This document shows, in pieces, positions 43,247 to 54,638 of a stretch of DNA of 64,000 nucleotides (its first letter is position 1; each line of letters opens with the position of its first letter). Below the pieces are notes generated by a model that searched no databases, was not told the DNA's origin, and saw nothing but the letters and a program-made list of their open reading frames with translations. The DNA is taken from positions 622,501 to 686,500 of the forward strand of contig OX419761.1 of the NCBI GenBank assembly GCA_948567375.1, in the 5' to 3' direction. The translations under genes were made by a program, and so were the position numbers. This DNA comes from Lunularia cruciata. Lineage: Eukaryota > Streptophyta > Marchantiopsida > Lunulariales > Lunulariaceae.

Positions 43247-43870
43247 GTGATATTTAGCTTGGTATTACAAGTACTTAAGAGATATTATTTATATAGAGAT
43301 AAAGGATGGTTCTATATTAGTCATGGTTAGCTAAAGTTAGTCATAGCTAAGATAGAAGGGACCTTAATTTAGAGGAAGTAGAAAAGATGAGCATCACTAT
43401 TTTGGATTTTAGTGTGTTGACTTGGTATTATTCCTAGGTGTTTGGCTTTGAGGAAAGACTTGAGAACTCTTGGGCCTACAAGCCTTTTTGTTTTGGATTC
43501 TTCTTTAGTCCAAGGATAGCCCATGTGAAGGAATCCTTGACTTAGTGGTTGGGTCAAGATAAGACCACATGCTTAGGGGAATATTCCCATGTGATTGGAT
43601 ATTCCTTTCTACTTTTTGACTTTACTTGAGTTTTAGCCTAATAACTTGAGTTACTCCAGTAATTAGTAACTTTGGTGTGTAACTATTTCACAAGTATATA
43701 AACAAGGAGTGAGGAGGTACTAAGCATCCTTTCATTTGCAACTATCTCTCTCTCATTGAGTTCTCTAGTGAGCAATGTCTTGAGTCTTGGAGTGTTAGCC
43801 TTGGAGGAGTATGATGGAGTTGGGGTTCCTTGCCTTCTTAGTCCATGGTGCGCTACCATAATAGCCATCA
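43247..43870 (+). promoter_or_regulatory. LTR-like promoter region
   Basis: A TATA box (GTATATAAACAAGG, about 43697) is followed by a CT-rich leader (CTATCTCTCTCTC) and, near 43860, TAGCCATCAGAGGTTC, which loosely resembles an iMet primer site. This suggests the end of a degenerate LTR. No second LTR or TSD was found, so it is tentative. Confidence 0.3.
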
Positions 43871-44606
43871 GAGGTTCATCTTGAGTGAGAGACAGGCCGG
43901 CTCACAGGACTTCATTCTCTTGGCAAGTATCTTCCATTGGGACTCTTTGTTTGCTCTACATTTCTCTACATGTAATATCTCCTTGGATTCCTCTTGGGCT
44001 TTGATTTTCTCTAGCTTTGCTATTTTTAAGGCTTCAATTTCCTCCCTTTTGGCTAGTGGCCTCAATTTAAGCTAGTCTTATCCTAGCACTTGCATCCATT
44101 ACCTCCTTCTTCATATTGCTATGGTTGGCAATATCTTCTACAAATCAAAATGCATCCAGTGTAGGTTTTCCAACACCTCTTGACATTTTCCTCTTCCTCC
44201 AAGAATTGCTCTCAACTTCCTCCACCACTTGTCCTAAATTATCTTTGTCTATAGGTTTGTCTCTCTTAGTTGAATCATCATTTACATCATCATTTAATCT
44301 AGATGGTTCTCCATGGAATTAAGATAACAATGAGTGTTCAAACTCTAGAAGGAGTCCTATTCTCATCCTCTAGCTCATCTACCATAGGTATAGCATGGCT
44401 AGTCTCCCTTTGGCTTCTTCCTAGGGTGCAAGAAAAAGAGAACTGATATGGATTATTATGAGATGTGAAGTCATCCTTATCTCTAAAATGCTCCTGTGAA
44501 ATACCAACCCTCCAATATTCCAACTCTCAAAATAAGCAAAAATAATATTGTTAATTTCTTCATATCGCTTAAAGTTTCTCTTTGCTTTTTGAACATAGAA
44601 GATCAT
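43683..44606 (-). pseudogene. Degraded charged ORF of unknown family
   Basis: Minus-strand fragments (44606-44338 and 44065-43683) read KRNFKRYEEINNIIFAYF and a Lys/Glu-rich helix REEIEALKIAKLEKIKAQEE. The composition recalls accessory proteins of plant DNA transposons, but I do not recognise it and stops are frequent. It may be chance. Confidence 0.25.
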
Positions 44607-45975
44607 AAATAGGGCTCCTTGGCATAAAAAACTACCTCAAACTTTACACTTTCAATCTCAATTTCACCTTAGGGTGCTTGTGGGAGGGAAAATTCCACAC
44701 TGAAGGTGTACAGGCATCTTCAAATCTCATGCTCTAATTTCCTTTACAAGATTGGCCTAATTGCCACAATTTTTCATATTTTTTCCAACTGAGACACCCT
44801 ATTAATAAAGTTATTTTCTTCTCTATGTTTTTTAGTAATATGTTGTTTTTCCTTGACATGCATAAACCCAATACCAAATTTTCTGATGGTTTGTTTGTAT
44901 TCCATGTAATCCTTTTTGGAATCTAGGTAGTAATATAAGTTGGCCATTTCAGAACTGAATGCTCCTGAGACTCTCATCACCAATGAAAATTTTTATGGAG
45001 TCTTACAAGTAAATTCCATCACCCATAAAATCCATCAAGTTGAAATCTAAAACCCCCTATTGATTTTGGATTTTGGAACTTGTCTATTATTAAGAGATGC
45101 ACCTATATTCCATCTAATATCTTCTTGTTTTGATTGGTTGCCATGCATATATACATTGCTACACAACATACATCGCTGTCAACATCATACACAATAGAAG
45201 CACAACTCACACATAAGTCATACATGAACTCTAATCAGATCTTTTATAACTCAAATCAACTCAAATTAGATCAAGACTTGATCTGATCCTCAACAACTGG
45301 CCAACAATAGAGCATTGATTACAGTCAAGACACACCCACTCTAGCTTAGAAACTCCAAGTGACGCTCACCGGATTTCTGTCCACTCTAGCCAGGAACTCA
45401 AAGGCTCAACATCAAAGAAGTGAGCTCTCTAGAGCTGCACTTCTAGGGTATACTCCTGATTTCAACCTAGGTCTCATCCCAATGATCCTGCTGACAGCAC
45501 ACCCAACAGTGCGGACAGTGCAAGTGACGATAGACCCCACCATGAAGTCAATACCCCAAACACAAAATTTGACTGTTGGAAAGTAGTCTATGAGTAACTA
45601 CCAAAATGCCTCTAACTACTATCACTAGAACTCCGGTGTCCAAGCATTCTAGATGTGACACTACAAATAGCATGACAATTGTCATGTGTATATACATTGC
45701 TACACAACATACATCACTATACAACATACATTGCTATCAACATCATACACTATAAGCGCACAACTCACACATAAGTCATACATGAACTCTAAAGTGCCAC
45801 AATCACCCCCTAGTTGGCGGTTAGGTCCCTTCTAACTCTAGATAGCCATCTACTCCAAGTATATGGTATACCCTAAGATGGGCAAAGATCAGTTGTCAGG
45901 TACTATGGAGCCCTATTGTTAGTTGCCAGTTTGCAATCTATACCCTATAAAGGATGAGCTATCTATTGATCAAGT

Positions 45976-46110
45976 ACATCTAGGACATAACCACTATCCT
46001 TGAGGAACCACTATGAGTGGAGGAATCATACATGCCATATGCCATCCTCTCAAACAACTATCACACACTAACATAATAGTAGCTCCATTGGAAGAGCCGC
46101 ATAACATACA
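45976..46110 (-). pseudogene. PHD finger at the integrase C-terminus (copy 4)
   Basis: On the minus strand one frame gives CMLCGSSNG, IMLVCDSCLRGWHMAC, PPLIVVPQG, stop, WLCPRC: the full Cys4-His-Cys3 set of a PHD finger in one frame, including the GWH that copy 1 lost by a one-base deletion. Only the TAG in place of the Glu of GEW interrupts it. The preceding sequence is integrase. A PHD finger reads the histone H3 tail, so it may guide integration; that is inference. Confidence 0.88.
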
Positions 46111-46776
46111 CCTCAAGCCTGCTTGTACAAGTACCAAGCATGGGTCATAGTACCATCAATGTTTGGGAGGTAGCATGGCACACAATTGCGCACATGATCC
46201 TTCCAAACAACACAATCATGTCCTTCCAACACCATGACTCTAGATGGCAAAACCTCATACACTCTCAAGATAGTGCGGCTTGTCAAAACATCAAGTGTTA
46301 TCATTGTTGTCTGCTATAGATAACATAGTCACCTGGATGATTGATTGATCAACCGTGATTGATCAATTGATAGATCAAGGGTCTATAACCTCCTTCTCAA
46401 ATAGTAGCATAACTTAAGGTATCCTTATGTTGAGCAATCACCAAGTTCTCAAAGGCCATTGGCATCACCTCTCCAAAAGATCTTTACCCATTGAAAACAT
46501 GTGCTCATCCATACATTTGGATCATCCAAGTCTAAAACTATAGTAGCATTTTGACAAATAGCCATAGGTAAATCTAGATCTTGTCCATAGAGTAGAAATT
46601 AAGGAGAGGATGCTTAGGAGGCTTAGGAGGCTTGCCCATTGAACCGATAGCCCATGGCCAACCAAGGTAACTGGAGATCCCAATCTCCCAAGTGGCATCT
46701 CTGCAAACTATTTTTTTGCAATCCTCTCTTCACCGTCTGAACCACTCTCTTTGCTAAGCCATCTGCCTCAAGGTGA
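46111..46776 (-). pseudogene. Copy 4 integrase, C-terminal part
   Basis: The minus strand matches copy 1 from about 24230 onward. It contains LDVLTSRTILRVYEVLPSR and VVWKDHVRNCVPCYLPN (46304-46113), joined to the PHD finger. Several stops and small insertions are present, and the first part of the integrase is absent. Confidence 0.8.
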
Positions 46777-48426
46777 TGTCACGCCATTTGTAGTGTCGTA
46801 TCTAGATAACTTGGACATTAGAGTTGTAGTGATAGTAGTTAGAGGTATTTTAGTAGTTTCTCATATACTACTTGCCGATGGTCAGATTTCATGTTTGGGG
46901 TACTAACTTCACAATGGGGCCTATTGTCACTTTGCACCGTCAAGTGTGTTCTCAATGGGACCGTTAGGGTTTCAAACCTAGCTTGAGTCCAAGAGGTATA
47001 CTTTCAAAGTGCAACTCCAAAGAGCTCACTTCTCTGATGTTGAGCCTTTGAGTTCTTGGCTATGGTGGACAGAGGCCATCTAGTGTCACCTAGATTCTCT
47101 TAGCTAGAGTGGGTGTGGCTTGACTATAACTAGTGCCCAGTTGTTAGCATTTTATAGAGTGATAAATCAAGTATTGATCTGAGTTGAGTCAATTTGAGTG
47201 TTGTAAACAATCTGATTACATCAGAGAAGTGAAGTTAGAGGGAAATTGGGTACAAGAATTGAGAGTGTTGGTGGTATCTCCAAGACTTGTTGATCATTGG
47301 TAGCTCAATTGGAGCTCAAGTTTTCCCTAGTGTGTAGAAGTTTGTTCAATTGATGTAGATTTGGTAGTGAGATAGATGGTGTGCGTAAGCACTAGCCAAT
47401 TTTCAAGCAAAGAAGAAGCAAATATCAAGCAATGGTTGTGATTTTGAGCTCAAGAGGTGAAGATAGGACCAATTTGTTGCGAGTTGGGCTCAAAAAGTGA
47501 AATTGAAGGAGGAGTTATGAACCTACCCCCATGAATTTGTGATTTAGAGAAATCCGTTTTTTCAATTTGGCTCAAGTGAAGAGTTAGCGGAGGATTTGGT
47601 GGTTAGCCACCTTTAGGGTTTATGTCAGATTTTGATGGAGTTTACATCAGATTTTGGCTTTGAGGGTTAGGGCTATGGGTTATGAGAGGTTACGAAGGCC
47701 TAGAAGGGCTAGAAGAACCAGCAAGTCAGCTTGTTGGCCAGATTCGGCTTTGAGGCATAGGGTTGTGGGCTATGAGAGGTTACAAAGGCCTAGAAGGGCT
47801 AGAAGGACCAGCAAGTTAGCTTGCTAGCGTGAGGCTAGCTAGTTTAGAGTAGACTTTGGTCATTGTTTGGCAAAATCTGCCCATCTTGCTAGATTTTGTG
47901 CAATAGGGTTTGACCCCTAGATCTATTGTTCCTAGACTAGCGCCCTAGCCAACTAGTCCACCCTCACTTGTTGTCCTAGTGATTGTGCCATTGTTATCTA
48001 TACACTTGTAGCTTTGTCTAGGAGAGGCAGTTTGATCACATTCTTGGTGATCATGGTAGCTTCGGACGTAAATACAAACTTCTCTTATGTTAAATGAAAA
48101 ATGGTGGCAGAGTCAATCCCATGTTGCTTTATGAGATGGAAGGTTTTTGTTCAGATTTCTTGTGATTGAACCCTCTCCATTCGCTACTTCTTGTTTGTGC
48201 ACTAGGTTTGTGTGAGGTGCCTTGAATTTAAACCATTGGTGCTCTGGTGTACTCTTGGTAGTGAGGTTGGAGTGATGACCAATCAGACTACCTTTGTTTC
48301 TCTCCGGTGAGGTAGGAAGTGATGACCTGCAAATAGTGAGAGTGTGTGTTGTGATGGCAAGTTACAGGTTGCCTTTTCCCCTAGTGTAGTTATCTCAGTT
48401 AGAGTTACATTAGTGGGTGGTGTTAT
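46777..48426 (+). other. Copy 2 5' LTR-like region and leader
   Basis: It aligns with 17575-19272 of copy 1 throughout, including the possible primer site TGGTGGCAGAGTC at about 48102. A short duplication (about 47660-47790) repeats the AGGCCTAGAAGGGCTAGAAG stretch. No gene is supported. Confidence 0.6.
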
Positions 48427-50847
48427 GTGGGTATTGGCACTTGGTGGTGCTTAGTTGGTGTTGGCACTTGGTGGTGTTGGCACTTGCGGTTGCGGTTGCA
48501 GTTGGTGGTTTTGGTTTACGGTTACTTCATCACAATGGAGTTCATTGGAGATTCCAAAGGAGTTAGCCTTATAGTACGCAATGGGTTTACTTGGAGTGGT
48601 GCTCGGTATCAGCTTGTTTCTCAAGTCCTAATGAGGGAAGAGATTGACTCTGAGTTAGAGTTTGATACCGGAGCTGATTCAATTGAGAGTGCACTTGGCG
48701 TGTCCGCACCATTATTGTGGAACATGGATGAGATTTATGGGGCCTCCAAAGGCCCTAGGCGTTACTCTGGTACGGTGGATACCATTGAGTTGGATGACTT
48801 CATCCAAGAGTTTGATAGGTGTGATTTGCAATATATGCGGAACTCAGCTTTGTTTACACCTTTCATGGCATAGAAGAGGTTGTTTCAGCATTTGGAGGGT
48901 CCAATGATGGACGACTACCATGAGTTCAAGAGAGCTCATTTGGAGGAGATTGAGTTATGGAGACAATATTGGTCTCCAAACTATATCTCTATCACTTTAG
49001 GCTTGGTTGCCAAGGGTAGATCGGTTTTACTCACAAGTTCTAGCTTGAGTAGTGTTGGTGGAGCTAGTGGAGGTGCACTAGCTAGAGATAGTGTTACCAC
49101 GAGTGGAGGTACCGCTGCAGGAGGTGGTGTGCTATAGGGGTTTAACCCCATGGTTGAGTTCTTCCAGTGTTTGAGGCAGAACTACTAGGGAGTGCACATT
49201 GATAAGTTGAGGAGCTTGCAAGAGGTCTAGCGAAAGGCTGGAGAGAGCCTATGCAAGGCATACACTCACATGAGGCAGCTGATCAGTTTCACTCAAGGAG
49301 TTACTGAGGCCCAAGCAGTCCAATTTTGGTATGGGATACTGGACAAGGAGTTGTGATGCAGAGTTCGTGATGCTATGTTGTTATAGGATACTTTGCTAAC
49401 TTTGGCAGTGGTCTTTGGTTTGGCTGAGCGTATTGAGCTCAACATGGTGGAAGAGAGGGTGGTAACATTTGGATTTGTTAGGGAGACCTCATCCACAATT
49501 GTTACTTCTTCTAGAGTGCAGTAGAGTACATCACGCCCAATTTTTTTTCAAGGACAAGGTAGACAGCCCAGATCCTATGGAGCAAGTGGAGGGCCTAGTA
49601 GAGCTAGACCCTTACCTTCCTTTTTAGGTTAGTAGCAACCAATGAGTGGTAGTGTTGCTTGTTGGACTTGTGGTGGACCTCACCTTAGGAGAGAGTGTAC
49701 TCAAGGCAGTGGATCTAATACCTTTAGTGTATCAAATCCAGCACAGAGGCAGTGTGAGCATTGCCACAAATTTGGTCACACTAGTGATTGGTGCTTTGAC
49801 CTACATCCAGAGTTACGAAGTAGTAGAGCTACTATGGCAGGTAGTAGAGGAGCTCCAATTCATAGAGGAAAAGGTGCTAGAGGTGGTAGTAGAGGATCTA
49901 CACCTAGTAGGGGTGCAGTACCTACCCTTATTTCTAATATAGCTATGGCTACTTGGATTGAGCAATTGGAGCAGAGATTGGCTAGTATGGCCATTGCTCA
50001 AGGAGATCAGATTTGGGTGTTGAGGCTACCACCTCATATGTTGGTGATAGAGATGCTTTGGACTTCATGTGCAGAGCAGCATAGGTGGATGCATCTGCAA
50101 TAGTGACTAGGAATGCAATATGTGCTCTAGACCCTAGAGGAGCTTTAGTGGAGTTGGACCCATAAAGAGGAGAGGTTGGAAGATAGGTCAAACTTCCCTA
50201 ATCTTTCATGCTATCTGAGGCATTTTAGACAACATCCATGGCTCTTAGACGTCCTAGTGCAAGTGTGGTAGATGGTGATGGGGTGCATGATAGACTACCT
50301 ACAAGTCAACCACCTGCTACTACACAGACTAAGTCAAGCACAATGTTGGAGGCGGCTCAGCTGATTATGCAGTGCCCTTTGTTTTCAACCAATGACATGT
50401 CTACATTTGGAGTTGACCCAGCTCCAATGTTCTGGTTGGCTGCCATGCTTTGTGAGAGTATGGATGATGCGGTTCCTACTACTAGAGCAAAGGTGGTTGA
50501 TAGTGGAGATGACTTGGTTGCAGAGCATGGGATCCATTCAGCAACTAGTGGATCCGTTCAGCAACTAGTGGATAAGTAGAGGAGGATTTCTTGCTTGGTG
50601 AGACCTTAAGGGAAGGTTTATACACCACAAAGAGTCTTGTTAGACTCCAGTGCGTAGCCCTTTATGTTGGGGAAGGTTGCAGTAGTCAATCTGGAGTTAC
50701 AGAAGACCAATGTAGAGAGGTGTCCATTTCAAATCCAAACATCTCTAGGTGGTGGTTTGATATAATGCATCACAAATAGGGAGCTTGTTGTTTAGGTTCA
50801 GCCTGGTCATCTGACTGATAGCTCGGTGGTGAGAGCTCAAGCTATTG
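48427..50847 (+). pseudogene. Copy 2 Gag and protease start
   Basis: This follows copy 1 Gag in the same order: GASKGPRRYSG, two zinc knuckles (CWTCGGPHLRREC and CEHCHKFGHTSDWC), a region with lost codons near 50560, and the protease site now reading LLDSSA, so Gly of the DSG triad is lost. Stops include TAG at 48872, 49136 and 49188 and TGA at about 49354, most explained by CAG to TAG, TGG to TAG or CGA to TGA. Confidence 0.85.
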
Positions 50848-53800
50848 TGTGACAACCCGGCAAATATCACTTTTGCGGTAATCAGGTAAGTAAAGTTTGT
50901 TTGTTCCCGTAGAGATACGAGTCAGAATTGGTCAAATGCAAAGTCAAACAGTAACAATGTAGTTCTTCTTGGTTGTGTCTTTAATCTCTCAGGTAGAAAC
51001 CACACCCATAAGAGAGTAACAAGCGCTGACTCGCAGTCTTGTCACAAATTTCACACTCCTTAATCACAACTTCATCAATTCTTTCCAAACAATCTTGAAT
51101 GTGATGATTCAGGCTCTCCCAAAAATGGCACTTCACTGCAAAACAACTTTGCCTCAGAATTATGTTCTACCCCTCCATTGAAGGCACAACTTCCTTGATT
51201 GAAATAGCTTCACATCAACTTCGCACTACACTCACAAATGCAGAATACTACCAACACTACAATTCCTCTCAGATCTGTCAAGGCATTGCTCCAATTGCAC
51301 TTCACTCAAGATCAAACACATAGAATTAAGATCAAGGCTGTGGAATCCAACATCCAACAAGCACACTGACTTACACTTTGAATTTCTCCAAACACTCACA
51401 AACACAAAACAAAGTTGATACTCGGAATCAAGCTCAAGCGACGAGTACTGCTTCACAGCACTTTGCTTTATCTATTCTCAAAAATAATGAGCACTAAACA
51501 ACCATTGACTGCGAATGCCACTCTTAAATAGTGAATCAATCGATAGTTCCAACAACTATACCGTTCTACAATAGCTTTTCTAACCTACAGATCCAAAATG
51601 ACAATGCACCTCTTCATATTTGCCTCTTCAAATCTCAAATCTGTTACTACTCTGATCCAATGTCTACTTCGTCATCGGCTTTCAAACCCGAACCCGAAGT
51701 AATTTTACTTCCTACTACTCTATCCTCAAGTTTCATATCTTCTACTTCTTCTACCAGATCCAACAATTCTCTTTCCTGATCTGAAATTCCACTAGTGGGT
51801 AATCTATCTAACTCCTTATCTCCCAACCCACTCTTCTCTAATGTCTCCAATGGTAACTCCAAAGACATTTGTACTCCTATGTTATCTACTTCGGGTTTTG
51901 CTCTAACGTCCTTCCGAAGCTTTTCTATCTCTATTTTCACTAAGTCTAATCTAATTGAAATGTTGTCTTCTACTTCTAATATCTTCCTATCTACACGAGT
52001 TCTTAACTTAATCAACAAGACATTCAAATCAATGTCTTTTGCTTGTCTTCGCCTTGTCTCCTGCACCAACAACTTCAACTCGTGCAGTCGTGTCTCTTCA
52101 ATTCGAACGCTGGCCTCTATACTCAACATCACGTTCATCCTGAGGACAATCTTCTTCAATGGCTCCAATCTCATCTTCCTCTCTCATTCACGATCTGCAA
52201 GCCAGTCCTCTCGGTACATTGCCAACTCCGCTTAGAACTTGGCTTTCACCATCTCCTTCTCCTTCTCCTTCTATACAACCTTCTCCTCCTGATTATGAAG
52301 TAACTCTTGTAATCTTTCTTCTTCTCTATATCGTGTCGCCAACTCTCGTTGCCAAAGTTGCTTCTTCTCTTCCACGCTCTCCATTACTCTATTGAGCTCT
52401 TGTTCTTTCTCTACTACCCTTTCCATAGCATGGATAATTTCTAATCGTGAATCAACAAACTGCTGCTTCAAGATTTTGTATTCCGCTACTTGTCTCTCCC
52501 TTGCTATGTCACTCTTCCTCACAAGATCCTCTTGATAAATCACTTCTCTTTTCAGGTCTTCAATTACCTGACTTCTCTCTACTGCCTCCGCTCACAGTAC
52601 TTCCCTTTCCTCCTCACCTTGAGTTATACTCTTCTTCAACTTTGAGTTCTCTTCTTCTAATTGCGCTAATACCTGCAACACAATCGTCACCTTCGGACAT
52701 GTCGACTGCATCTCCCTCTTCTTGTGCTCCAATTTCACCAACAATGGCACACAATTTCCTGCAGGTACTCCACTCCATTTCTCGCAACTACTTCTTCCTA
52801 CATAGAAATCTCCTTCCTTACCTCTTCTTCACCTGATACTCGCCTTCTCCTCTGCAGTCTTTGTATTGGAATTGACGCCTCACTTCCCAAACTTTCTCCT
52901 ACCTCTTCCTTCACTTTACTCGGCCCCGCTTCACACTTTGCCTTACGTCTTGAGCAAACTCCTTGCTCTACTACGATCTTCTTTTCTTCGGGCACAGTTA
53001 CTTCTTCTTCCAATTGTGCGTTGTCTTTGGCCTCCATCTCGGCTTGCACTTCTTCTTCTTCGTATTCATCAGCCGCCGGTACCGATGTCATCTCTCCCCC
53101 TTCATCACTATCGCTGCTCGTATCTCCACTTTGCAATGTTAGCTCAGGCTCCTCCTTGTGTTCCGAGTCTTCAGTTTTTAGCTCAGCATCTCCTTCTAAG
53201 TCTTCATCCTCCAACTCAATTACCACCATACCTCGCCTCGGGTTGCCTGTCCGTGTCTTTCGAGGTTTCTTGATGTCTTCGGCTTCACCTTGCTGACCCC
53301 TCTACTTCATCGTTGGAGTACTCGCTTCTATCTCCACGCTCTTACCCGTCTTTGTGTAGTACTCATCCGTGCTTCGGATTTGGAGAATGTACTGTTGTTC
53401 CTCCACGTCGACTTCTCTTCTCAAGTTGGGATGGAAGTGAGACACCATTCTGTTTCGCTCCGCCAAATTGAGCAAATTCAACCCGAGGTAGAAATGGGCT
53501 GCAAACGGCATGATGTAGTGTGGAGGCGACTTATCCCGCAAATTCCACACCATCTGTCTTGTCCTCCCATGGAAGCACCTCACCCAATTAATAGGTTCTC
53601 CTGCAAACAACTTATGGAAGAACACCGCTTGGTGTTTCATCACATAAGTTGTTCTCTCCGGCTTCAAGATTCCCATGAGAGCACTCACTATCCCTCTCTT
53701 CACTAGATCCTTGTAACTCTCAACCTTATACCCATTCTTTGTTCTCTTCAAAGAGAAAGCATCTCTCACCTCTTGAGTCTCATGAGCTATCTCTCCCTTC

Positions 53801-54638
53801 CCCAAGAACGTGGCTCCCTGCTCTGAGCCTGCCTCCTTCCCAAGTACAAGTCTCCAATCCGACTCTGTCTAGTGAGCCAGATTTCCTCTCTTCCCTTCTT
53901 CCTCGGGTCCATTGAGACACTTACTCTCAATGATTTTTGTCATGAACCCTGGAAAGCTTACATTCCAGTTCCATGCCAGAAATGTGATCTGAAGTTGGCT
54001 CAAGACTTTGATCCTCGCTATTATATCTAACCTCCGAATCACATGATTTCTCACTACAAATTTGGAGTTCTTCTTTCCTCCTCCCATCTCTTCTACTTTC
54101 TCACTTTCTCTTGATTTCACTCTCGTGACTTCTCCCTTGCGCACTAACACGATTCCAACTCTATTTCCCTTCCCTTGATCAGCTGCAAGATGACTTCTCA
54201 ATGGCGAAGGAAAATTACTCGACATTTTGTTGTTGCAAGTTCAATTTTTATAGAGTTGCACTTCTTCATCTTTTGTCACTTTGAGTTTCTACCAAGAAAT
54301 CACACTCCGGCATGCACCTGTCACTATCAATCAACCTTCGTGAGTATGGGCCGCCAGTTTTTAAATGGCCCCTTCTTGAATTTCTTGCCCCGACGAAAGG
54401 TTGTTAGATTGTCTTCACCTCGGGTTGAGCTCCCCCCAATACGAAGACAATTTACTTTGGGTTGTATGCTGACAGGGCATTTCCGAGTACTTTGCCTTAT
54501 GCCCCAAAGTCACTTTACTTCGGGTTTCATCCCAAAGACTCTTTTCTTTGCCTTCTTTGGCCATATAGGCACAATCCGACTTCTCTATACACTTCTTCTC
54601 CTTTATTTTGGAAAAAAACAAAAAATGTGGGCACCACA
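50848..54638 (-). mobile_element. S3: solo giant LTR, subfamily 1; TSD TATTG
   Basis: On the minus strand it starts TGTGGTGCCCACA (54638) and ends GGGTTGTCACA (50848), 3791 bp. TATTG is repeated exactly at 50843-50847 and 54639-54643, and copy 1 shows the empty site (GCTATTGCGACG near 21762). This defines the complete LTR unit beyond doubt. Confidence 0.95.
51647..54225 (-). pseudogene. LTR-encoded ORF of S3, best-preserved full-length copy (about 860 codons)
   Basis: ATG at 54225 (MSSNFPSPLRSHL) lies about 25 nt after the TATA box. Segments in order: N-terminal block 54225-53302 (FLAWNWNVSFPGF, KNGYKVESYKD, HQAVFFHKLFAGEPINW, PHYIMPFAAHFYLGL), acidic linker 53229-52900, basic patch (RRRRVSGEEE), coiled coil 52740-52000, C-terminal module SLELPLETLEKSGLGDKELD, stop at 51647. 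Breaks are TAG at about 53868 (Trp of ARWTE), TAG near 53300 and near 52795, and a one-base deletion near 52746. The long tail is predicted coiled coil by its heptad-like composition. It is probably an accessory retroelement protein; a Gag-like or assembly role is possible but unproved. Confidence 0.8.

Larger units (their letters stand above)
39694..45140. other. AT-rich region without recognised genes
   Basis: About 5.4 kb, visibly AT-richer than the rest. Only short, unconserved ORFs occur. I see no gag-pol motif, RNA gene or repeat relationship to the other families, except for the items listed separately. It may be old degenerate transposon sequence or host intergenic DNA. Confidence 0.5.
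45145..46776 (-). mobile_element. DNMT-family copy 4, 3' end only, reversed
   Basis: On the minus strand, from 46776: the end of the integrase core (GLAERVVQ region), C-terminal domain, PHD finger (46110-45976), 3' noncoding, polypurine tract (about 45815-45802), then LTR boxes X (45801-45678), Y (45677 to about 45246) and X again (about 45245-45145). Its 5' part is missing; copy 2 begins at 46777 with TGTCACGCC, probably inserted into it (preceding bases GGTGA). Confidence 0.82.

Noticed and set aside
48534-48536. ATG at 48534 in copy 2 as the original gag start
   Set aside because: Copy 1 has ACG at the same place, so the ATG may be a C-to-T change at a CpG rather than ancestral.
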